This document shows, in pieces, positions 51,745 to 60,143 of a stretch of DNA of 64,000 bases. The DNA is taken from positions 643,571 through 707,570 of the forward strand of contig NZ_BMQY01000004.1 of assembly GCF_014648355.1 (NCBI RefSeq), read 5' to 3'. Every line of letters starts with the position of its first letter. The first letter of the stretch is position 1. Position numbers and translations under genes: made by a program. Below the pieces are notes generated by a model. It did no database searches and was not told the DNA's origin. It worked only from the letters and a program-made list of their open reading frames with translations. This stretch comes from Couchioplanes azureus (lineage in GTDB: Bacteria; Actinomycetota; Actinomycetes; Mycobacteriales; Micromonosporaceae).

Positions 51745-52797
51745 TTACCCGGCCACGCCGGACGCCTCGTAGGCCTCGGCGAGCGTCCGCAGGGTCTCGA
51801 TGCCGCTGTCCCGGTCGGGCACGAACGGGCTCACCGAGAGCGTGGTGACGCCGGCCGCGGCGTACTCGCGGATGCGCTCGGTGATCCGCTCCTTCGGGCC
51901 GATCAGGGACGTCCGCTCGATGAACTCCTGCGGCACGGCCTCGGCCGCGTCGCGGTGGTTGCCGGCCAGGTAGAGGTCCTGCACCTTGCGGGCCTCGTCC
52001 GCGTAGCCCATCCGCACCGCGAGCTGGTTGTAGAAGTTCTGCTCGCGGCTGCCCATGCCGCCGACGTAGAGCGCGGCGTAGAAGCGGATCACGTCGGCGC
52101 AGGCGGCCACGTCGTCGCCGATCATGACGGGCACGCTGGGGCAGACGTCGAAGCCGTCGAGCCCGGCCCCGATCTTCTCCCGCCCGCGCCGGATGTGCTG
52201 CAGACTCTCCTGCGCGGCGTCCGGCGCGAAGAAGACGGCCAGCCAGCCGTCGGAGATCTCGCCGGCCAGCTCCAGGTTCTTCGGCCCCACGGCCGCGAGA
52301 TAGACGGGTACGGCCTTACGCGGCGGATGGAAGCCCAGCCGCAGCGCCTTCCCGGCCCCGTCCGGCAGCGGGAGCCGGTAGTGCTCGCCCTCGTACGTGA
52401 CCGGCTTGCGCGCGATGGCCAGCTTGACGATGTCGACGTACTCGCGGGTGCGGGCCAGCGGCTTGGCGAACCGGACGCCGTGCCAGCCCTCGGAGACCTG
52501 CGGGCCGGACACGCCGAGGCCGAGGCGGAACCGGCCGCCGGAGAGGGTGTCGATGGTCGCGGCGGTCATCGCGGTCATCGCCGGGGTGCGCGCCGGGATC
52601 TGCATGACCGCGGAGCCGAGGTCGATGCGTTCCGTCTGCCCGGCGATCCACGCCAGCATGCTGGGCGAGTCCGAGCCGTAGGCCTCCGCCGTCCACACCA
52701 CGGAGTAGCCGAGCCGGTCGGCCTCCCGGGCCATCGCCAGGTGGTCGGCGGGTGTGGTCCACGAGGTCTGGTAACCGAGGTTGAGTCCGAGCCGCAC
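51745..52797 (-). CDS. LLM-class F420-dependent oxidoreductase
   Basis: 350 residues of the luciferase-like monooxygenase fold: RLGLNLGYQTSWTTPADHLA, the strand-helix runs VVWTAEAYGSDSP and TLSGGRFRLGLGVSGPQVSE, and VPVYLAAVGPKNLEL. F420 rather than FMN is inferred from the family. The GTG at 52797 gives a correct N-terminus; an in-frame extension upstream is rejected. It heads the LLM, phosphatase, DUF3090, SCO1664-like, mshC run. Substrate unknown. Confidence 0.9.
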   Translation of the reverse strand: MRLGLNLGYQTSWTTPADHLAMAREADRLGYSVVWTAEAYGSDSPSMLAWIAGQTERIDLGSAVMQIPARTPAMTAMTAATIDTLSGGRFRLGLGVSGPQVSEGWHGVRFAKPLARTREYVDIVKLAIARKPVTYEGEHYRLPLPDGAGKALRLGFHPPRKAVPVYLAAVGPKNLELAGEISDGWLAVFFAPDAAQESLQHIRRGREKIGAGLDGFDVCPSVPVMIGDDVAACADVIRFYAALYVGGMGSREQNFYNQLAVRMGYADEARKVQDLYLAGNHRDAAEAVPQEFIERTSLIGPKERITERIREYAAAGVTTLSVSPFVPDRDSGIETLRTLAEAYEASGVAG

Positions 52798-52954
52798 GGA
52801 TCCTCCCGTTCCTGCCGCCGGAGCACCGATACTCCGCAGTACGCAGCCTAGGCGAACACGCTGTGTGATCTTCGTCGAGTTGGTCGCGTACCCGACGCCG
52901 GATCGGCCCGGCACAGGCGTTCCGCAGGTGGTCGCGCCTGAATAAGGTTCACCC

Positions 52955-53971
52955 ATGCAACAGCGACCGCTCGGCCGAAGCGGGCTGGCGGTCTCCCGGC
53001 TCGCCCTCGGCACCATGACCTGGGGACGCGACACCGACGCCGACGACGCGGCCGCCCAGCTCAAGCTCTTCCTGGACGCCGGCGGCACGCTGGTCGACAC
53101 CGCCGACGTGTACGGCGACGGCGACGCGGAGGCGGTGATCGGCTCGCTGCTGGGCCCGCTGGTGCCCCGCGACGAGGTGCTGATCGCCACCAAGGCCGGC
53201 CTGGGCCACACGCCGCACCGGCGCCGCGACAGCTCCCGGGGGCATCTGCTGCGCACCCTCGACGCGTCTCTGCGCCGGCTCGGCACCGACTACGTGGACC
53301 TGTGGCAGCTGCACGGCTACGACCCGCACACCCCGCTGGAGGAGACCCTCGCCGCGCTGGACCACGCCGTGCACACCGGCCGGGTCCGCTACGTGGGCGT
53401 GTCCAACCTCGCCGGCTGGCAGACCGCCCAGGTCGCCACCTGGCAGCGGGCGTTCCCGGGCCGGACGCCCATCGTGGCGACCCAGGTCGAATACTCGCTG
53501 CTCGAACGCGGCATCGAACGCGAGGTCCTGCCGGCCGCCGCCGCCCTCGGCATCGGCGTGCTGCCCTGGTCACCCCTGGGCCGGGGTGTCCTGACGGGCA
53601 AGTACCGCAACGGCCGCCCGCTGGACTCCCGCGCCGCGACGGACCATCTGGCCCCGTTCGTCCGGACCTACCTCGAGCCCCGCAGCTCCAGCATCGTCGA
53701 GGCGGTGGTGACGGCCGCCGCCGGCCTCGGCGTGGAACCGCTGGAGGTGGCCCTGGCCTGGATCCGTGACCGCCCGGGCGTGGCGGCGCCCATCCTCGGC
53801 GCCCGCACCGCCGGCCAGCTCCAGGGCGCCCTGCTCAGCGAGCAGCTCACCCTGCCGGCCGAGATCGCCCGAGCCCTCGACGACGTCTCGGCGGTGCCGA
53901 TCGGCTACCCGGAACGCGAGGGCCTGACCGGCCCGGGGGCTGGTGGCACACCCGCCGCTGACGCATATTAG
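52955..53971 (+). CDS. aldo/keto reductase
   Basis: 338 residues, (beta/alpha)8 barrel with the catalytic tetrad Asp48, Tyr53, Lys80 and His120 (VDTADVYGDG, IATKAG, LWQLHGYDP). NADPH-binding features are LPWSPLGRGVLTGKY and, near the C-terminus, APILGARTAGQL. It resembles the general NADPH-dependent reductase group. It is encoded divergently from the LLM oxidoreductase and immediately precedes the DUF5703 gene. Confidence 0.92.
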   Translation: MQQRPLGRSGLAVSRLALGTMTWGRDTDADDAAAQLKLFLDAGGTLVDTADVYGDGDAEAVIGSLLGPLVPRDEVLIATKAGLGHTPHRRRDSSRGHLLRTLDASLRRLGTDYVDLWQLHGYDPHTPLEETLAALDHAVHTGRVRYVGVSNLAGWQTAQVATWQRAFPGRTPIVATQVEYSLLERGIEREVLPAAAALGIGVLPWSPLGRGVLTGKYRNGRPLDSRAATDHLAPFVRTYLEPRSSSIVEAVVTAAAGLGVEPLEVALAWIRDRPGVAAPILGARTAGQLQGALLSEQLTLPAEIARALDDVSAVPIGYPEREGLTGPGAGGTPAADAY

Positions 53972-53976
53972 GACCC

Positions 53977-54168
53977 ATGGACTACGAATACGCGCCGCTG
54001 CGGTTGCCATCGAATGTCGATCGTCTGACCGCCGCGGCGCAGCTAGCCATCCAAGCGGAGTTCTCCGGATGGGAGCTGGCCCGAGTCCAGCTCTTCCGCG
54101 ACGGAACCCGGCAGGTGATGCTCCGCCGCAAGGCGGGAAGCACTCTCCAGCCGGGCCTCTCTCTGTAA
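53977..54168 (+). CDS. small DUF5703 family protein
   Basis: 63 residues: MDYEYAPLRLPSNVDRLTAA, then EFSGWELARVQLFRDGTRQVMLRRK. I match this to DUF5703, a small conserved actinobacterial protein of unknown function (from memory). It is five bases after the aldo/keto reductase stop and probably co-transcribed. Confidence 0.78.
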   Translation: MDYEYAPLRLPSNVDRLTAAAQLAIQAEFSGWELARVQLFRDGTRQVMLRRKAGSTLQPGLSL

Positions 54169-54260
54169 GGCCCACCCTCCCGGCGCCCCCACAGGGTCAC
54201 TCCCCTGCCAACGGCCCCGACCCCGCCTGGTCTGCCCGCAACCAAGGTCGCACTGCGCCC

Positions 54261-54332
54261 GTCGGTGTCGAAGGCGCCAAAACAGACCAGGCGCTCTTTG
54301 CCGTGGTCTGTTTTGGTGTCCTCGACACCGAC
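54261..54332. terminator. long hairpin between convergent genes, probable bidirectional terminator
   Basis: Arms of about 29 bases (54261-54289 with 54304-54332) pair with three imperfect positions; the inner 11-13 bp around CCAAAACAGACCA are perfect. The loop is 14 bases. The arms supply an A run on one side and a T run on the other, which fits termination in both directions, between the DUF5703 gene and the convergent gene at 54379. Its length exceeds an ordinary terminator. Confidence 0.8.
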
Positions 54333-54378
54333 CTGCCCCGGGGCGCAGTGCCGCCGCAGCGCAGCGCAGGCCAGCAGC

Positions 54379-55047
54379 TCAGTGCTGGTGACCCGCGTGC
54401 TCGTCCTCCTCGTCGGGCAGGAACGGGTGCTCGTCGAGCCGTCCCACCAGCTGATCGTCGGCCCCGGGGGTGAACGGACCCGCGCCGTCCTCGTCCGGGA
54501 ACGCCTCCAGGTCGAGCGGCTCCTTCACCTCGGACACCGTCAGCAGCCCGTCGAGCGGCTCCAGCTCGGGCACGTCGAGCGACGCCAGTGACCCGTCGCC
54601 GGCCTGCAGCAGCTCGAGGACGGCCTCGCCGACCGACTCGACCGCGCCGGGCTCCTCGTCCTCGGGGACCAGGTTGCGGCGGGCGGCGTCCGCGACCCGC
54701 AGCAGCGCCGACACGCTCGGCACCCGGTAGTCGCGGCGCTGGCGTACCGAGATGACCTGGCCGTACGGGTCGGCGGGGGTGCCGCCGTCGGGGCCGGCGG
54801 CCGCGCCGAAGCGGGCGTCCGCCTCGTCGGGGTCGATGGATTCGACGTCCCAGGGCGTGACCTCGCCGAACGCGTCGAGCAGCTGCTCGTCGTAGGCGAA
54901 GGAGGTGTTGTTCAGGGCGACGTAGGCCTGCCACACGTCGTCGTCGTCGACCCGGCCCTGGGCGGCCTTGACCGCCGCCAGGTGCGCCCTGGCGGCCTCC
55001 ACGACACGGTCGAGGGCGGCGTCGAGCTCCGCGTACTGGTCGGTCAT
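54379..55047 (-). CDS. conserved actinobacterial hypothetical protein
   Basis: 222 residues, acidic. Conserved-looking blocks are AELDAALDRVVEAARAHL at the start, VWQAYVALNNTSFAYDEQLL, EVTPWDVESI and VISVRQRRDYRVPSVSALLR. No signal peptide, membrane helix or enzyme motif. The ATG at 55047 follows a short gap after the M20 peptidase gene, so the two are likely co-transcribed. It ends at the large hairpin. Confidence 0.8.
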   Translation of the reverse strand: MTDQYAELDAALDRVVEAARAHLAAVKAAQGRVDDDDVWQAYVALNNTSFAYDEQLLDAFGEVTPWDVESIDPDEADARFGAAAGPDGGTPADPYGQVISVRQRRDYRVPSVSALLRVADAARRNLVPEDEEPGAVESVGEAVLELLQAGDGSLASLDVPELEPLDGLLTVSEVKEPLDLEAFPDEDGAGPFTPGADDQLVGRLDEHPFLPDEEDEHAGHQH

Positions 55048-55066
55048 GGTCAGTAAAGTCCTCTCA

Positions 55067-55119
55067 TCAGCTCGCCTGCAGCAGGCGGTCGGCTCAGCTC
55101 GCCTGGAGCAGGCGGTCGA
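55067..55119. repeat. 27-bp tandem duplication of the M20 peptidase 3' end
   Basis: The bases 55067-55092 and 55094-55119 are two near-identical copies (period 27, one substitution plus end differences). The second copy encodes the last residues of the peptidase with its stop; the first lies just beyond the stop. Confidence 0.75.
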
Positions 55120-56404
55120 GCACACGCACGCCGAACTGTAGTCCTTCGACCGGGACGCGCTCGTCGACGCCATGGAACAAAGCGGAGAAGTTCAGGTCGG
55201 CGGGGAGTTTGAGGGGCGCGAAGCCGAAGCAGCGGATGCCCAGGGTGGTGAATGCCTTGGCGTCGGTGCCGCCGGAGAGCATGTACGGCACGGCGCGCGC
55301 CCCCGGGTCCTCCGCGCGCAGCGCGGCGCCCATGGCGTCGACGAGGGCGCCGTCGAAGCCGGTCTCCAGGGCGGCCTGCCGCTGCAGGTGCTCGATCTCG
55401 ATGTCCGGGCCGATCACGTCGCGCAGCTGTTCGAGGAAGAGCTCGGCCTGGCCGGGCAGGGTACGGCAGTCGATGGTGGCCGACGCCCGGCCGGGGATGA
55501 CGTTGTCCTTGTAGCCGGCCTCGAGCCGGGTGGGGTTGGCCGTGTTGCGCACGGTGGCGCCGATGAGGTTGGCGATCGGGCCGAGCTTGGCGATGGCGAG
55601 CTCGGGCTCGTCGGGGTCGAGCTCGATGCCGAGGGCCTCGGAGACCTGTTCCAGGAAGGACCGGACGGTCGGCGTGACGACCATCGGAAACTTGTGCCGG
55701 CCCACGGCGGCCACGGCCTCGGCGAGGGCGGTGACGGCGTTGTCGTCGTGCACGAACGAGCCGTGCCCAGGGCGGCCCTTGGCGTGCAGGCGCAGCCAGT
55801 CGATGCCCTTCTCGGCGGTCTCGACCAGGTAGAGGCGCAGGTCGTCGTTGACCGTGTACGAGAACCCGCCCACCTCGCCGATCGCCTCGGTGCAGCCGTC
55901 GAAGAGGCCGGCGTGCTCGCGGACGAGGTACTGGGAGCCGTACTCCATGCCCGCCTCCTCGTCCGCGGTGAAGGCGAGGACGATGTCGCGGGGCGGGACG
56001 ACGCCCCGGCGCTTCCAGTCGCGGACGACGGCGAGCATCATCGCGTCGAAGTCCTTCATGTCGATCGCGCCGCGGCCCCAGAGGTAGCCGTCCTTCTCCT
56101 CGCCGGAGAACGGGTGCACCGACCATTCGCTCGCGTCGGCGGGGACGACGTCGAGGTGGCCGTGCACGAGCAGGGCGCCGCGCGACGGGTCGCGGCCGGG
56201 GATCCGGGCGACGAGGTTGGCCCGCCGGGGAGCCGACTCGTGCAGGGCGACGTCGATGCCGGCCTCGGTGAGCTGCTCGGCGACGTATTCGGCGGCGGCT
56301 CGCTCGCCGGCGGTGGTCCGCGGGTCGCCCGTGTTGCTGGTGTCTATCCGGAGCAGGTCGCGGCAGATGCGCACGACCTCGTCGGCGGCGCTGACTGGTT
56401 CCAT
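55094..56404 (-). CDS. M20-family zinc metallopeptidase
   Basis: 436 residues, co-catalytic zinc peptidase. His83 and Asp85 in LVHGHLDVVPAD, bridging Asp115 in WGRGAIDMKD, general-base Glu149 and Glu150 in TADEEAG, and a dimerisation lid domain at about 195-320 are all present. It resembles the ArgE/DapE/carboxypeptidase group, so a dipeptide or N-acyl amino acid is a probable substrate. No signal peptide, so it acts in the cytoplasm. Confidence 0.92.
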   Translation of the reverse strand: MEPVSAADEVVRICRDLLRIDTSNTGDPRTTAGERAAAEYVAEQLTEAGIDVALHESAPRRANLVARIPGRDPSRGALLVHGHLDVVPADASEWSVHPFSGEEKDGYLWGRGAIDMKDFDAMMLAVVRDWKRRGVVPPRDIVLAFTADEEAGMEYGSQYLVREHAGLFDGCTEAIGEVGGFSYTVNDDLRLYLVETAEKGIDWLRLHAKGRPGHGSFVHDDNAVTALAEAVAAVGRHKFPMVVTPTVRSFLEQVSEALGIELDPDEPELAIAKLGPIANLIGATVRNTANPTRLEAGYKDNVIPGRASATIDCRTLPGQAELFLEQLRDVIGPDIEIEHLQRQAALETGFDGALVDAMGAALRAEDPGARAVPYMLSGGTDAKAFTTLGIRCFGFAPLKLPADLNFSALFHGVDERVPVEGLQFGVRVLDRLLQAS

Positions 56405-56472
56405 CCGCTCTTCTTACCAGCTCGCCGCGAGCCGCGTTTGGCCGGAGATCGGGTACGGGTACCAGGCGGGGC

Positions 56473-57078
56473 GTGTCCGTACATCTGCCTCCGCTGCCGC
56501 CGGTCGGCGGCGAGTCCACCGGCCCGAGCGTGGCCGACGTCGTGTCCCGTGCGCATCGGGAGCTGCTGGCGCTCTGCGCCGAGCTGACCGCCGACGGCAC
56601 CGGCGCGGGCCGGCGACGCCCGCTGGCCCAGGTGGTGAGCGCCGCGCTGTCGCGGCACCTGTCCGCCGAGGAGCAGTACCTCTATCCGGCCGTACGCGCC
56701 GTCGTGCCGGACGGTGAGCAACTCGTCACCCGGGAGCTCGCCGAGGACCGGGCGCTGCTGGAGTCGCTGCGGCTGCTGGAGGCGGCCGGGGACGCCGACC
56801 GGCGCGAGCGGGCCCGGGACGTGCACCGGCGGCTGCGCCGGCACGCGGACGCCGCGGACGGCGAGCTGCTGCCGCTGCTGGGGCGGATGGCGTCGGCCGA
56901 GGAGCTGGTCCGGCTCGGCAACCGGGTGGAGCTGGCGGAGGAGGCGGCGCCGACCCGGCCGCATCCGGGCACCCCGGCGACGCCGCCGTGGAACAAGATC
57001 GTGGATCCCGCGGTGGCCATCGTGGACAAGATCCGGGACCTGGCCGGCCGGCGGACCACGTACCCCCAAGATCTTTAA
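56473..57078 (+). CDS. hemerythrin HHE cation-binding domain protein
   Basis: 201 residues. A four-helix bundle with His/Glu ligand positions in SRAHRELLALCAEL, SRHLSAEEQYLYPAV and HRRLRRHADAADGELLPLL is typical of HHE domains that bind di-iron and sense or store O2. The C-terminus is a Pro-rich linker and a short basic helix. It is divergent from the peptidase gene; the GTG at 56473 is the first in-frame start. Confidence 0.85.
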   Translation: MSVHLPPLPPVGGESTGPSVADVVSRAHRELLALCAELTADGTGAGRRRPLAQVVSAALSRHLSAEEQYLYPAVRAVVPDGEQLVTRELAEDRALLESLRLLEAAGDADRRERARDVHRRLRRHADAADGELLPLLGRMASAEELVRLGNRVELAEEAAPTRPHPGTPATPPWNKIVDPAVAIVDKIRDLAGRRTTYPQDL

Positions 57079-57234
57079 CTTTACTGATAGTGATAAATGG
57101 CGTACATAATGTTTCCGTACGAACGTACCGGTTAGCTGCTTCTGTCCTTTTGGTTAACCCGTTTGTCACAAGTGGAGGATCTTCGATCGGCTGAAGGTCT
57201 AGCCGTTATCCCGCGGACGTCCTACCGTCACGCT

Positions 57235-58212
57235 ATGAACCTGGAGCTGCGGCATCTCAAGGTGGTCTGTGCCATCGCCGAGACGGGCAGCGTGACGAAG
57301 GCGGCGTCGCTGCTCGGGCTCGCCCAGCCGGCCCTGACCGCGCAGCTGCAACGCATCGAGCGAACGCTGGGCGGACCGCTGTTCGAACGCGACCGGCGGG
57401 GCGCGAGGCCCACCGCGCTGGGCGAGCTCGTGCTCTCCCGCGCCCGGGTCCTGCTGCCCGCCATGAAGGGCCTGCAGGACGAGGCGGCCCGGCTGGCCGG
57501 GGCCGGCTCGGACAACGCCATGAGCCGCTACCGGATCGGCTCGATCGGCGGCCCGGTCATCGGCGGCATGGTGCACCGGCTGTCCGAGGCCCAGCCCGAG
57601 GCGCAGATCTCCACCCACGCGTCGTACTACGTGGACGAACTGGCCACCATGGTGCTGGCCGGCAAGCTGGACTACGCCCAGGTCGGGGTCTGCGGCGACG
57701 CCATCCCCTCGGCCGACTACGGGCTGGTCTGGCAGACCATCGCGGTGGACGGCGTCTGCGTGCTGATGCAGGAGGACCACCCGCAGGCCAAGGGCGTCGA
57801 GGTCGACCTCGCCGAGCTCGCCGAGGAGCAGTGGGCGGGTGGACCCGGCGGCGGCTGCTTCGGCGACTGCTTCGCCGCGGCCTGCGCCCGGGCCGGCTTC
57901 ACCCCCCGGCGGATCCTGGAGACCGACATCCGCGGCTGCGTCGACATGGCCGAGTCCGGCGTGGCGCTGGCGCTGTGCCAGCCCACCTTCCGCCCGCCGG
58001 CCGGGCTGGTGCACCTGCCGATCAAGGGTGCGCCGCTGCGCTGGCGGCAGGTGCTGGGCTGGCACCCGGACAGCCCGGCGGCGCAGGCCGCCCCGCGCCT
58101 GATGGTCATGGCCCGCGACGCGTACCTGGAGGCCTCGGCCCGCAACCCCGGCTATCTCGCCTGGCTCGCCGACCACCCCCACCTCGGCGCCCAGCACCTC
58201 ACCGCCGCCTGA
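57235..58212 (+). CDS. LysR-family transcriptional regulator
   Basis: 325 residues. Helix-turn-helix at about 1-60 (LELRHLKVVCAIAETGSVTK, LAQPALTAQLQRIERTLGG) and an effector-binding domain with a substrate-cleft pattern. The segment GGPGGGCFGDCFAAACARAGF has three Cys, unusual for LysR proteins, and could form a redox switch (inference). The 156-base gap upstream (57079-57234) is clearly lower in GC, as expected for a promoter. Confidence 0.92.
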   Translation: MNLELRHLKVVCAIAETGSVTKAASLLGLAQPALTAQLQRIERTLGGPLFERDRRGARPTALGELVLSRARVLLPAMKGLQDEAARLAGAGSDNAMSRYRIGSIGGPVIGGMVHRLSEAQPEAQISTHASYYVDELATMVLAGKLDYAQVGVCGDAIPSADYGLVWQTIAVDGVCVLMQEDHPQAKGVEVDLAELAEEQWAGGPGGGCFGDCFAAACARAGFTPRRILETDIRGCVDMAESGVALALCQPTFRPPAGLVHLPIKGAPLRWRQVLGWHPDSPAAQAAPRLMVMARDAYLEASARNPGYLAWLADHPHLGAQHLTAA

Positions 58213-58270
58213 GACCCTCCACCCGGGAACCGCCCCGCAAGACCCGGCACCGAGGCGCGGCGCGAGAGCC

Positions 58271-58365
58271 GGCCGCGACGCGCGGCGTGACAGCAGGCCG
58301 CGACGCCCGGCGTGACAGCCGGACCGCGACGCCCGGCGTGACAGCCGGACCGCGACGCCCGGTCA
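58271..58365. repeat. 25/26-bp GC-rich tandem repeat, about four copies
   Basis: The core GCGACGCCCGGCGTGACAGC recurs at about 58274, 58299, 58325 and 58351 (last copy degraded). It lies between the LysR and NYN-like genes. The core shares ACGC-C-CGGCGT-CAGC spacing with the 38.3-kb array. Confidence 0.7.
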
Positions 58366-58416
58366 CGACGCGCGGCGGGCGGACGGCGCCCGGGGTGGGT
58401 GTGAGACGCTGCTGAC

Positions 58417-58833
58417 ATGTCGGTGCCGCTGCTGGTCGTGGACGCCGCCAACGTCGTCGGCTCGAAACCGGACGGCTGGTGGAGAGACCGCGCCGGGGCC
58501 ACCGCCCGGCTGCGCGACGCACTGCGGCCGCTGCACGCCGCGGGGCTGCCGGACCTTCCCGGCCCGGTCGAGCTCGTCCTGGTCGTGGAGGGCCGGGCCC
58601 GCGACGTCGCCGCCGCCCCGGGCGTCCGCGTGGAGCGCGCCGGCGGCTCCGGAGACGACGCGATCGTGGCGCTCGTGGCCGCCGAGGGTGCCGGCCGGCG
58701 GGTCGTCGTGGTCACCGCCGACCGCGGTCTACGCGAACGGGTGACAGCCCTCGGCGCCGAGGTACGCGGCCCCACCAGCGTTCCGCGCGGAAACTCCGCA
58801 CGGGGGCACGACCCACCCATCCGGGACGACTAA
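58417..58833 (+). CDS. NYN/PIN-like putative ribonuclease
   Basis: 138 residues. LLVVDAANVVGSKPDGWW is the N-terminal acidic motif of NYN-type PIN-like nucleases, followed by VLVVEGRARDV and the C-terminal acidic VVVTADRGLRERV. The conserved Asp residues (Asp9 and the Asp of GDDAIV and TADRG) are in the right order. RNase activity is inferred. It sits 46 bases upstream of the FtsK-type operon. Confidence 0.72.
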   Translation: MSVPLLVVDAANVVGSKPDGWWRDRAGATARLRDALRPLHAAGLPDLPGPVELVLVVEGRARDVAAAPGVRVERAGGSGDDAIVALVAAEGAGRRVVVVTADRGLRERVTALGAEVRGPTSVPRGNSARGHDPPIRDD

Positions 58834-58879
58834 GCTGGGGCGCGTAACACCGTGACGATTTCACCGGGAGGCTGCACGA

Positions 58880-59140
58880 GTGGCCAGCGTCGCCGAGGTC
58901 AGAGCGGCCGTGGACGCCGCCCTCCACCAGGTCACCGAGGGACAGGCGGCCATCCAGGCGGCCCGGGAGAAGCTCGGCGAGGCCCAGCAGAGCCTGGCCG
59001 CCGCGCTCGACGGCTCGGCCAACGACCACGTCGGCGCCGCGCACGCCTCCCTCGCCCAGGCGGACCAGCAGCTCGAGGAGTGCCTCGGCGCGACGCTGCT
59101 CGCGGTGGAACAGGCACAGACCTACACGGCGACCCTCTGA
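58880..59140 (+). CDS. small helical protein (DUF6244-like), 86 residues
   Basis: 86 residues forming two amphipathic helices (AEVRAAVDAALHQVTEGQAA to EKLGEAQQSLAAAL, then NDHVGAAHASLAQADQQLEE). The size and helical-hairpin shape recall WXG100 proteins, but the WxG turn is missing. I tentatively assign DUF6244, a Micromonosporaceae family, from memory. The GTG start follows GGGAGG. It is the first gene of a four-gene coupled operon. Confidence 0.72.
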   Translation: MASVAEVRAAVDAALHQVTEGQAAIQAAREKLGEAQQSLAAALDGSANDHVGAAHASLAQADQQLEECLGATLLAVEQAQTYTATL

Positions 59141-59144
59141 CCCG

Positions 59145-60143
59145 ATGTCACTCCTGCAGGAACTCGGCGCCCAGCTCCGGTCCACCTCGGACGAGCTACC
59201 GACCGGCCTCGTGTCGGTGGCCATGGAACGGTTGCGCAGCGCCTCCGAGCTGCTGAACTGGGTGCGTCAGACGTCCGTCGACCCGATGGGCGTGCCGCAG
59301 CTGGGCAACGCCACCGAGCACGCCGAGCACGCCGCCGCCGCGTTGCGCGTCACCCAGGACGCGATCGCGTCCTATCTGGCCGTGCTCGGTCTGTCCGGCA
59401 CCGCACCGGCGCCGGGCGACGACTACCGGGCGGGGCTGAAGGAGGACGCGCCGGCCCCGTACCGCCCCGAGCAGCACGAGCCGCCGGCCGAGCGGCTCGG
59501 GCCATGGTGGCAGGAGCGGGTCGCCGCGCTCACCGGCGAGGCGCCGCCCCCACCCCAGAACGCCGGCGCTTCGGGCGGAGAGAACGCCGGCGCCGCGGGA
59601 GGCCAGGTGGCCGGCGGCGCGGGCGGGCAGAGCACCGGCGGCGCGGGCGGGCAGAGCACCGGCGGCGCGCGCGGGCAGAGCACCGGCGGCGCGGGCGGGC
59701 GGGCCGCCAGCACCGCCGAGCTGCTGCGCCGGGTCGCCGCCGGGGTCCGCTCCGGCGACCGCGCCCGGCTCGGCCGGGACCTGCACCGGGTCGACGCCGC
59801 CACCGGCCTGGGTCTCTCCGCGGCCAGCAGCCCGGTGCTGCACCGCCTCGCCGGCGACCTGCTCGGCCACGAGCCGCGCCCGGAGGACCTGCCGCGGCTG
59901 CGGACGGCCGCCGGGGGCCGGGTCAGGTCCCTGCTGCCGGGCACCCCACCGGCCGTCCTCGACACGCTGCTCGCCCGCATCTGCCGGGCGCCGGCCACCG
60001 CGGACGCGCCCGCCCACCCCGCCGACTCGGCGGTCACCGCGGGCGTGCTGACCGGCGTCCTGCTGGCCCGCCTGGGCCGCGATCCGGCCACTCTGGACCC
60101 GGACGCGCCCGAGCCGCTGCGGACCCGTGGCGCCGATGCCTGA
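59145..60143 (+). CDS. helical protein with Gly-rich repeat linker
   Basis: 332 residues. Residues 1-90 are helical (LRSTSDELPTGLVSVAMERL, TEHAEHAAAALRVTQDAIAS). Residues about 145-185 are a Gly-rich repeat of the eight-residue unit GGAGGQST, encoded by a 24-base tandem repeat starting at 59613. The C-terminal 140 residues are again helical. No family recognised. It begins four bases after the 86-residue gene and overlaps the ATPase gene by eight bases, so translation is coupled. Confidence 0.75.
   Translation: MSLLQELGAQLRSTSDELPTGLVSVAMERLRSASELLNWVRQTSVDPMGVPQLGNATEHAEHAAAALRVTQDAIASYLAVLGLSGTAPAPGDDYRAGLKEDAPAPYRPEQHEPPAERLGPWWQERVAALTGEAPPPPQNAGASGGENAGAAGGQVAGGAGGQSTGGAGGQSTGGARGQSTGGAGGRAASTAELLRRVAAGVRSGDRARLGRDLHRVDAATGLGLSAASSPVLHRLAGDLLGHEPRPEDLPRLRTAAGGRVRSLLPGTPPAVLDTLLARICRAPATADAPAHPADSAVTAGVLTGVLLARLGRDPATLDPDAPEPLRTRGADA

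Noticed and set aside
57079..57234. Riboswitch in the low-GC gap before the LysR gene
   Set aside because: The gap is AT-rich and suits a promoter, but no conserved riboswitch core or stable pairing was seen.
58880..59140. ESX/WXG100 secreted protein
   Set aside because: Size and helical hairpin fit, but the WxG turn and the YxxxD/E tail are absent. I keep it as a possible remote analogue only.
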